From NCBI GenBank assembly GCA_030533405.1, contig JAUNJF010000017.1, positions 1 to 60,307 on the forward strand: a stretch of DNA of 60,307 bases, written 5' to 3'. The stretch comes from Eubacteriales bacterium (GTDB taxonomy: Bacteria > Bacillota > Clostridia > Lachnospirales > Lachnospiraceae). A program made the translations under genes and the position numbers. Shown piece after piece: positions 50,264 to 58,141 of this stretch; the first letter of the stretch is position 1; each line of letters begins with the position of its first letter. The notes beneath the pieces were generated by a model that did not search any database, was not told where the DNA came from, and saw only the letters and a program-made list of their open reading frames with translations.

Positions 50264-51406
50264 ATGAGAAAAAAAAGTAAAGAAGCAGTTATTCGTTTGT
50301 TTTATGTTTGGGTGTTATTCATTGTACTTGGTATTGGAAATGTTGCAAAGGCCGATACTGTAATCCATGCAAAGCCGATTACAACAGAAGCTGCAGAGGA
50401 TGAGGACGATGATGAGGATGAAGATGACGAATCCATGATTCAGGGCTGGAATGACAATAAGACTAGTTATTATGTAAAAGGGAAAGCCGTTGTTGGTGTT
50501 AAGAAAATCAATGGTTCACTTTATTATTTTAATAAAAAGGGAAAATTGTTTACAAAAAAAGGATTATATACAATAGAAGGTAATACATATTTCTTTAAAG
50601 GCAATCACACAATGAAAACAGGAGTGGTAAAAGTAGATGGGAAATATTATTATTTCCGAAAGAAAACAGGTGCACGATATGAGAATGCAGGTATTCATAA
50701 GTTAGGAACTGAGTATTACAATTTTTCGGATGATTATGAATTGCAATCTGGATGGGCACGTAACAGTAAGAATAAGAGATATTACTTCAATAAGAAAAAA
50801 TTTGCGGCTACAAAAGGTTGGAAGTATATTGGCAAATATAAGTACTATTTCAATAAGAATGGACAGTTGTGTCAGGACCTTCGTAAAAAAATGGAAAAGC
50901 AGATTAAAAATCAGGCAAGTAAGAAAACCGCTTACGAGATTCGCGTAAATCGAGCTGCTAGTTGTGTGACAGTATATGCTAAGGATGGAATTAGAGGATA
51001 TACAATTCCAGTTGTAGCATTTGTTTGTTCTGCTGGAAATGCGACACCAATTGGTACAGTTTCTATTAAGGACAAGCTGCGTTGGCATGAGTTGATGGGT
51101 CCTTGCTGGGGACAGTGGTGTGCACATTTAACATCAGACATTTTATTCCATTCTGTATATTATAATCGTTATCATGATAATAGATCATTAAGTGTGAGTG
51201 CATATAACAAATTGGGAACTGTTGCATCTCATGGTTGTGTTCGATTGACAGCTGGTGATAGTAAATGGATATATGATTATTGTGCAGTAGGAACAAAGGT
51301 TATCATATATGATGATAAGAATTATCCAGGACCTTTTGATAAACCAAAAGCACAGAAATTGTCTCCAAGTCATACATGGGATCCAACCGATCCAAATATC
51401 AAATAA
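50264..51406 (+). CDS. L,D-transpeptidase (YkuD) with wall-binding repeats
   Basis: 380 residues from ATG 50264 (GGAGAG upstream). Signal peptide, then an acidic stretch with almost only D and E (about 40-56), then five Tyr/Gly/Lys-rich repeats (SLYYFNKKGKLFTKKGLY, KYYYFRKKTGARYENAG) like those in the GH25 protein, and a C-terminal YkuD domain with catalytic SHGCVRLTAGDSKWIYD (Cys at about residue 326). It makes 3-3 cross-links or anchors proteins to peptidoglycan. Confidence 0.92.
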   Translation: MRKKSKEAVIRLFYVWVLFIVLGIGNVAKADTVIHAKPITTEAAEDEDDDEDEDDESMIQGWNDNKTSYYVKGKAVVGVKKINGSLYYFNKKGKLFTKKGLYTIEGNTYFFKGNHTMKTGVVKVDGKYYYFRKKTGARYENAGIHKLGTEYYNFSDDYELQSGWARNSKNKRYYFNKKKFAATKGWKYIGKYKYYFNKNGQLCQDLRKKMEKQIKNQASKKTAYEIRVNRAASCVTVYAKDGIRGYTIPVVAFVCSAGNATPIGTVSIKDKLRWHELMGPCWGQWCAHLTSDILFHSVYYNRYHDNRSLSVSAYNKLGTVASHGCVRLTAGDSKWIYDYCAVGTKVIIYDDKNYPGPFDKPKAQKLSPSHTWDPTDPNIK

Positions 51407-51420
51407 TAGAATGAAAAGTC

Positions 51421-51469
51421 AAAAAGAAGTGATGATATATGCTGAAATGATATCATTGCTTCTTTTTTG
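51421..51469 (+). terminator. Rho-independent terminator
   Basis: AAGAAGTGATGATAT pairs with ATATCATTGCTTCTT (one mismatch) and is followed by T6. Confidence 0.9.
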
Positions 51470-51683
51470 TTTTGTATGAAGTACATCATAAATAGATGCT
51501 GTATATCAGAGATGAATTGTACAAAAAAAGGCTGTTTTGTATAAAAGTTGATTTAATTATCAGAAAAATAAGGGAAAGAAAATTAAAATGACTAATTATT
51601 AGACACTATGTCGCATATATCATATTTACAAAGCATAACATGAGATGTATCATTCAAGCAAGATTATTATATACAACAAAGGG

Positions 51684-51719
51684 TATAATATTGGTATTAT
51701 GTATAGATAAAACCAATAT
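51684..51719 (+). promoter_or_regulatory. gltB upstream region with inverted repeat
   Basis: TATAAT at 51684-51689 with an AT-rich region in front. ATATTGGT (51688-51695) and ACCAATAT (51712-51719) form an eight-base inverted repeat just downstream, a possible operator for nitrogen control. The 51470-51683 stretch has no gene. Confidence 0.5.
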
Positions 51720-51747
51720 ATCCTAAAGTAAAGAAAGGAAAATCATT

Positions 51748-54700
51748 ATGACAAAGCGTGTGGATGAAGCGACAAAGCGTGAGGTTGGATTGTATCATTC
51801 AGAGTTCGAACATGATAACTGTGGTATTGGTGCAGTCGTTAATATCAAAGGAAAAAAGAGTCATGCAACTGTAGATAATGCGTTGCAGATTGTTGAAAAG
51901 TTAGAGCACAGAGCTGGAAAAGATGCGGAAGGTAAAACCGGTGATGGTGTGGGTATTCTTTTACAGATTTGTCATAACTTTTTTAAGAAGGCAACTGCGC
52001 AATTAGGCGTTGATATTGGAGAAGAACGAGACTATGGTATTGGTATGTTCTTTTTCACACAAGATGAATTAAAGCGCAATCAGGCAAAGAAAATGTTTGA
52101 GGTTATTGTTGAAAAAGAAGGAATGGAGTTTCTTTGCTGGAGACAGGTTCCAATTAAGCCTGAAATATTAGGAAAGAAAGCGGTAGATGTAATGCCATGT
52201 ATTATGCAGGCATTTGTAAAGCGCCCAGCAGATGTAGAAAAGGGTTTGGATTTTGATCGTAAGTTATATATTGTGAGAAGGGTGTTTGAGCAATCAGGCG
52301 ATGATAATTATGTAGTATCTCTTTCATCAAGAACCATTGTTTACAAGGGTATGTTTTTAGTAGATGAATTGAGAAACTTTTTTGTGGACTTACATGATAA
52401 GGAATATGAATCAGCAATTGCACTTGTACATTCAAGATTTTCTACAAATACAACACCAAGTTGGTTAAGAGCACATCCATATCGTTATTTGGTACACAAC
52501 GGTGAGATTAACACCATTCGTGGAAATGCTGATAAGATGCATGCGAGAGAAGAGTCAATGGAGTCAGAACATTTTAAGGGTGAGATGCATAAGTTGACAC
52601 CAGTTGTTGATCCAAACGGATCAGATTCCGCTCGTCTTGATAACACATTAGAGTTTTTGATGATGAGTGGTATGCCGCTTCCTTTGGCTGTTATGATTAC
52701 AATTCCAGAGCCATGGGAAAATAATAGATATATGAGTCAGCAGAAGAAAGATTTCTATCAGTATTATGCGACTATGATGGAGCCATGGGATGGACCTGCA
52801 TCTATTTTATTTACAGACGGTGATATTATGGGTGCGGTATTGGATCGTAATGGATTACGTCCTTCTCGTTATATGATTACAGATGATGATAATTTGATTT
52901 TGTCTTCAGAAGTTGGTGTGTTAGATATTGATCCGTCGAAGATTGTTATGAAAGAGCGTTTGCATCCTGGAAAGATGTTATTGGTAGATACTGTACAGGG
53001 TAAATTGGTATCTGACGAAGAAGTAAAGGAAATGTACGCAAGCGATAAGCCATATGGTGAGTGGTTGGATTCGAATCTTGTTTATTTAAAAGATTTAAAA
53101 ATCCCAAATAAAAAGGTTCCAGAGCACAGCAAGGAAGAAAGAGCAAAGTTACAGAGAGCATTTGGATATACTTATGAAGATATTAATACGATTTTACCAA
53201 TGGCAGAAACTGGTAGTGAAGCCATTCAGGCAATGGGTACAGATTCGCCTCTTGCTGTTCTTTCTGATAATAAGCAGCCATTGTTTAACTACTTTAAGCA
53301 GATGTTTGCGCAGGTTACCAATCCTCCAATTGATGCAATTCGAGAGGAAGTTGTGACTTCGACATCCGTATATTTGGGAACAGACGGTAACATTTTAGAG
53401 GAAAAACCTGAAAATTGTCGTGTTTTGAAAATTTTTGATCCTATTCTTACAAATATTGATTTGATTAAGATTAGAAATATGAACGTAGATGGAATTAAGG
53501 TTGGTGAGGTGCCAATTACTTATTATAAAAATACATCTCTTGAAAAGGCACTTGATCGTTTATTTGTCGAAGCAGATCGTCTTTATAGAGACGGCGTGAA
53601 TATTTTGATTTTGACAGACCGTGGTGTGGACGAAAATCACGTTGCGATTCCATCGTTACTTGCAGTATCTGCGATGTCACAGCATTTGGTACGTACGAAG
53701 AAAAAGACTTCTGTTGCACTTATTTTGGAAAGTGCTGAGCCGAGAGCAGTACATCATTTTGCAACTCTTTTGGGATATGGTGCATCAGCAATTAATCCAT
53801 ATCTTGCACAGGAAACAATCAAAGAGTTAATTGATACAAATCGTTTGGATAAAGATTACTATGCAGCTGTAAATGATTATAATGCAGCAGTGATTCATGG
53901 TATTGTTAAGATTGCATCTAAAATGGGTATTAGTACAATTCAGTCATATCAGGGTTCACAGATCTTTGAAGCGATTGGTATTAATAAAGCCGTTGTAGAT
54001 CGTTATTTCACAAATACTGTAAGTCGTGTTGAGGGAATTGATCTTGAGGATATCGAAAAGCAGGTAGATGCACTTCATACAGCAGCATTTGATCCACTTG
54101 GACTTGATATGAATCTTAGTCTGGAAAGTAGCGGTAATCACAAATTTAGAAGTGGAAAAGAGGAACATTTGTATAATCCGCAAACAATTCATATGTTACA
54201 GCAATCTACATGGACTGGTAACTATGAAATGTTCAAGCAATATACAAAGTTGATTACAGAAGAAATGAATCCAGTTAGTTTGAGAGGATTAATGGAATTC
54301 AATTATCCAGAAAAAGCAATTTCTATTGATGAGGTTGAACCAGCAGAGTCGATTGTAAAACGATTCAAAACAGGTGCGATGTCTTATGGTTCCATTTCGA
54401 AGGAAGCACATGAAACACTTGCAATTGCAATGAACATGTTAGGTGGAAAGTCAAATTCTGGTGAAGGTGGAGAAGATTTAGACAGATTGACAATCGATGC
54501 AGATGGAAAGAATCGTTGTTCTGCAATTAAGCAGGTTGCATCAGGACGATTTGGTGTTACTTCAAAATACCTTACAAGTGCAAAAGAAATTCAGATTAAA
54601 ATGGCACAGGGTGCAAAACCAGGTGAAGGTGGACATTTGCCAGGTGGAAAGGTATATCCATGGATTGCCAAAACCCGTCATTCAACACCTGGAGTAGGCT

Positions 54701-56292
54701 TAATTTCACCACCACCTCACCATGATATTTATTCGATTGAGGATTTGGCACAGTTGATTTACGATTGTAAAAATGCAAATACAGATGCCAGAATTTCTGT
54801 TAAGTTGGTATCAGAGGCTGGAATTGGAACGGTAGCGGCTGGTGTTGCAAAGGCAGGAGCACAGGTTATTCTTGTTTCTGGATATGATGGTGGTACAGGT
54901 GCTGCACCTGGTAATTCAATTTATAATGCAGGTCTTCCTTGGGAGCTTGGTCTTGCTGAGACCCATCAGACATTGATTATGAATGATCTTCGTAATAAAG
55001 TTATTTTGGAAACAGACGGTAAGCTTATGACTGGACGAGATGTAGCTATTGCTGCAATCTTGGGTGCAGAAGAATTTGGATTTGCAACAGCTCCACTTGT
55101 AACAATGGGATGTGTGATGATGCGTGTATGTAATCTGGATACATGTCCAGTTGGTGTGGCAACACAAAATCCAGAACTTAGAAAGCGTTTTAAAGGTAAG
55201 CCAGAATATGTTGTGAATTTCATGATGTTCATTGCACAGGAACTTCGTGAATATATGGCAAAGCTTGGTGTAAGAACCTTAGATGAGTTGGTTGGTAGAA
55301 CAGACTTATTGAAGGTTGGAGCAGAAGCAGGCAAACGTAAAGTGGATTTGTCAGCAATTTTGAATAATCCATTTGTGAATAGTCCTCAAAACAAGATTCA
55401 ATATAATAAGAAGAATGTATATGATTTCGAGTTGGATAAGACTGTTGATGAGAAGATTTTATTAAAGACATTTAAATCTGCAATAGAGAAAAATGTAAAG
55501 AAGAGCGCAGAAGTAGATGTTAAAAATACTGATCGTTCTGTTGGTACCATTTTAGGATCAGAAATTACAAAGAAATATTATAATTCATTAGAGGATGATA
55601 CTTATACAGTAAAATGTAACGGTTCAGGTGGACAGAGTTTTGGTGCATTTATTCCAAAAGGGCTTACATTGGAACTTGTTGGTGATAGTAACGATTACTT
55701 TGGAAAAGGTCTTTCGGGCGGTAAGTTGATAGTATATCCACCAAGAACAGTGAAATTCAAACATGAAGAAAATATTTTGATTGGTAATGTTGCATTATAT
55801 GGTGCAACATCAGGCGCAGCTTATATCAATGGTGTTGCTGGAGAACGTTTTGCAGTACGTAACTCTGGTGCAACAGCAGTTTGTGAAGGCGTTGGTGATC
55901 ATGGATGTGAATATATGACCGGTGGACGAGTTGTTATTCTTGGAGAAACTGGAAAGAACTTTGCAGCTGGTATGAGCGGTGGTGTCGCTTATGTATTAGA
56001 CATGAATAGCGATCTTTATATGAAGTTAAATAAAGAATTAGTATCGATCGAGCCAGTCGTTGATAAATATGATGTACTTGAGTTAAAGAACATTATTAGT
56101 AACCATGTTAACTATACAAATTCTGAAATTGGAAAGAAGATACTGGATGATTTCTTAGATTATCTTCCAAAATTTAAAAAGATTATTCCTCATGATTATA
56201 AGAAAATGATGAATATGATTGTACAGATGGAAGAAAAAGGTCTTAGTTCTGAACAGGCGCAAATTGAAGCTTTTTATGCGATGAAACATTAA
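51748..56292 (+). CDS. gltB: glutamate synthase large subunit (NADPH-GOGAT alpha)
   Basis: 1514 residues, full family length. A 24-residue propeptide precedes Cys25 in EHDNCGIGAVV, the glutaminase nucleophile. Central FMN-binding barrel motifs are GAMSYGSISKEAHETLAIAM and GAKPGEGGHLPGGKVYPW. The 3Fe-4S cluster is GCVMMRVCNLDTCPVGVATQ (C-x5-C-x4-C). The C-terminal GXGXG beta-helix has GDHGCEYMTGGRVVILG. It forms glutamate from glutamine and 2-oxoglutarate with GltD. Confidence 0.98.
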   Translation: MTKRVDEATKREVGLYHSEFEHDNCGIGAVVNIKGKKSHATVDNALQIVEKLEHRAGKDAEGKTGDGVGILLQICHNFFKKATAQLGVDIGEERDYGIGMFFFTQDELKRNQAKKMFEVIVEKEGMEFLCWRQVPIKPEILGKKAVDVMPCIMQAFVKRPADVEKGLDFDRKLYIVRRVFEQSGDDNYVVSLSSRTIVYKGMFLVDELRNFFVDLHDKEYESAIALVHSRFSTNTTPSWLRAHPYRYLVHNGEINTIRGNADKMHAREESMESEHFKGEMHKLTPVVDPNGSDSARLDNTLEFLMMSGMPLPLAVMITIPEPWENNRYMSQQKKDFYQYYATMMEPWDGPASILFTDGDIMGAVLDRNGLRPSRYMITDDDNLILSSEVGVLDIDPSKIVMKERLHPGKMLLVDTVQGKLVSDEEVKEMYASDKPYGEWLDSNLVYLKDLKIPNKKVPEHSKEERAKLQRAFGYTYEDINTILPMAETGSEAIQAMGTDSPLAVLSDNKQPLFNYFKQMFAQVTNPPIDAIREEVVTSTSVYLGTDGNILEEKPENCRVLKIFDPILTNIDLIKIRNMNVDGIKVGEVPITYYKNTSLEKALDRLFVEADRLYRDGVNILILTDRGVDENHVAIPSLLAVSAMSQHLVRTKKKTSVALILESAEPRAVHHFATLLGYGASAINPYLAQETIKELIDTNRLDKDYYAAVNDYNAAVIHGIVKIASKMGISTIQSYQGSQIFEAIGINKAVVDRYFTNTVSRVEGIDLEDIEKQVDALHTAAFDPLGLDMNLSLESSGNHKFRSGKEEHLYNPQTIHMLQQSTWTGNYEMFKQYTKLITEEMNPVSLRGLMEFNYPEKAISIDEVEPAESIVKRFKTGAMSYGSISKEAHETLAIAMNMLGGKSNSGEGGEDLDRLTIDADGKNRCSAIKQVASGRFGVTSKYLTSAKEIQIKMAQGAKPGEGGHLPGGKVYPWIAKTRHSTPGVGLISPPPHHDIYSIEDLAQLIYDCKNANTDARISVKLVSEAGIGTVAAGVAKAGAQVILVSGYDGGTGAAPGNSIYNAGLPWELGLAETHQTLIMNDLRNKVILETDGKLMTGRDVAIAAILGAEEFGFATAPLVTMGCVMMRVCNLDTCPVGVATQNPELRKRFKGKPEYVVNFMMFIAQELREYMAKLGVRTLDELVGRTDLLKVGAEAGKRKVDLSAILNNPFVNSPQNKIQYNKKNVYDFELDKTVDEKILLKTFKSAIEKNVKKSAEVDVKNTDRSVGTILGSEITKKYYNSLEDDTYTVKCNGSGGQSFGAFIPKGLTLELVGDSNDYFGKGLSGGKLIVYPPRTVKFKHEENILIGNVALYGATSGAAYINGVAGERFAVRNSGATAVCEGVGDHGCEYMTGGRVVILGETGKNFAAGMSGGVAYVLDMNSDLYMKLNKELVSIEPVVDKYDVLELKNIISNHVNYTNSEIGKKILDDFLDYLPKFKKIIPHDYKKMMNMIVQMEEKGLSSEQAQIEAFYAMKH

Positions 56293-56359
56293 CAGAAGAG
56301 AAAAGAAGTTGATTTGAATTTGTGGTTTGTAAAATTGTATAGAAAGGATGAGATGAATC

Positions 56360-57919
56360 GTGGGTAAGAAAACAGGATTTTTGGAATATGAAAGAGAGAA
56401 TAGTTTGGAAATAGAGCCAAAGGAACGAATTAAGAATTTTGATGAGTTTCATGTACCACTTTCAAAAGAAAAACAACGTGTACAAGCTGCACGTTGTATG
56501 GAATGTGGTGTTCCATTTTGTCAATCAGGAATGATGATTGGTGGCATGGCAAGTGGATGTCCGTTGAATAACTTAATTCCAGAATGGAATGATTGTGTAT
56601 ATAACGGTAATTGGGAAGCTGCTTATGAGAGATTGAAGAAAACAAATAATTTTCCAGAGTTTACTTCCAGAGTTTGTCCGTCTCCTTGTGAGGCAGCATG
56701 TACTTGTAATTTAAACGGTTTACCAGTTTCGAATAAAGAAAACGAAAGAAGTATTATTGAAAATGCATATGAAACTGGATTGGCTGCACCAAAAGCTCCA
56801 ACTGTGAGAACAGGGAAAAAGGTGGCAATTGTAGGTTCTGGTCCATCTGGATTAGCAGCAGCAGATCAATTAAATAAAAGAGGTCATGAGGTTACTGTAT
56901 ACGAAAGAAATGATAATGTTGGTGGTCTTTTGATGTACGGTATTCCAAATATGAAGTTGGATAAAGAAGTTATCAAACGTAAAATAGATGTTATGAAGGC
57001 AGAAGGCGTTCATTTTGTAACCAATGCAAATGTTGGAGCAACCAAGGCTAGCATGAGTCCAATGGTTGCGAAAGATGATGTTATGGGTACCTACTTAACC
57101 AATAAGGACGAGTCAATCGTTAAGGCAGAACAGCTATTAAAAGAATATGATAGCGTTGTTCTTGCATGTGGTGCTTCTAATCCAAGAGATATTAAGGCGA
57201 AAGGAAGAGAGGCAAAAGGAATCTATTTCGCAGTTGATTTCTTAAAGACAACAACAAAGAGTTTGGTGAATTCGAAATTTGCAGATAAAAACTTTGTAAA
57301 TGCAAAAGGTAAGAATGTCCTTGTTATTGGTGGTGGTGACACAGGTAACGATTGTGTTGGTACTTCGATTCGTCAAGGATGTAAGAGCGTTGTCCAGTTG
57401 GAGATGATGCCAAAACCACCAGCTTGCCGAGCAGCAAATAATCCATGGCCTGAGTGGCCGAAAATCCTCAAGACAGATTACGGTCAGGAGGAAGCGATTG
57501 CAGTATTTGGTAATGATCCAAGAATTTATGAGACTACAGTTAAGGAATTCGTAAAGGATAAAGATGGAAATGTAGTAAAAGCGAAATGTGTAAAGCTTGA
57601 ATGGAAGAAGGATGCCAAAACTGGAAGAATGAATATGTCTGAAGTGGAAGGTAGCGAATACGAAGTTGCTTGTGATATTGTTCTGATTGCAGCTGGATTT
57701 TTAGGAGCGCAGGAATATGTTGCAAAAGCATTTGGCGTGGAGTTAAATGAAAGAACCAATGTAAAAACAGAAGCAGGAAAATATGCAACCAATGTTGCAA
57801 AAGTATTTGCCGCTGGAGATATGCATAGAGGTCAGTCTTTGGTAGTTTGGGCGATTCGAGAGGGTCGTGAAGTGGCTAGAGAAGTGGATATTTCATTAAT
57901 GGGATATTCGAATTTATAA
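56360..57919 (+). CDS. gltD: glutamate synthase small subunit (NADPH-GOGAT beta)
   Basis: 519 residues from GTG 56360 (AAAGGATGAG upstream), 67 bases after gltB. The N-terminal 4Fe-4S cysteines are AARCMECGVPFCQSG and RVCPSPCEAACTCN. FAD binding is KVAIVGSGPSGLAAA and NADPH binding is VLVIGGGDTGNDCVG. A 30-residue insertion (NVGATKASMSPMVAKDDV) lies between the two. It passes electrons from NADPH to GltB. Followed by a terminator, so gltBD is a two-gene unit. Confidence 0.97.
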   Translation: MGKKTGFLEYERENSLEIEPKERIKNFDEFHVPLSKEKQRVQAARCMECGVPFCQSGMMIGGMASGCPLNNLIPEWNDCVYNGNWEAAYERLKKTNNFPEFTSRVCPSPCEAACTCNLNGLPVSNKENERSIIENAYETGLAAPKAPTVRTGKKVAIVGSGPSGLAAADQLNKRGHEVTVYERNDNVGGLLMYGIPNMKLDKEVIKRKIDVMKAEGVHFVTNANVGATKASMSPMVAKDDVMGTYLTNKDESIVKAEQLLKEYDSVVLACGASNPRDIKAKGREAKGIYFAVDFLKTTTKSLVNSKFADKNFVNAKGKNVLVIGGGDTGNDCVGTSIRQGCKSVVQLEMMPKPPACRAANNPWPEWPKILKTDYGQEEAIAVFGNDPRIYETTVKEFVKDKDGNVVKAKCVKLEWKKDAKTGRMNMSEVEGSEYEVACDIVLIAAGFLGAQEYVAKAFGVELNERTNVKTEAGKYATNVAKVFAAGDMHRGQSLVVWAIREGREVAREVDISLMGYSNL

Positions 57920-57925
57920 AATCAG

Positions 57926-57969
57926 GCTCATTAATCTAGAAAATTTGTCTAGATTAATGGGCTTTTTTT
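57926..57969 (+). terminator. gltBD terminator
   Basis: GCTCATTAATCTAGA pairs with TCTAGATTAATGGGC (one G-T) around AAATTTG, followed by T7. Confidence 0.95.
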
Positions 57970-58141
57970 AGTTGCTTTTGCAACACAATTAACAAAAATG
58001 CATAAAAAGCAATAATTGATAGTAAAGAGGACAAAAATTAGTTGTGTATTTGAATAAAAAGTGATAAACTTTTTATCAATTATATAAATTAGTATATTAG
58101 GGATTTTATGGAAAAGTTTTTTACTTCAAGGAGGAAATAGG

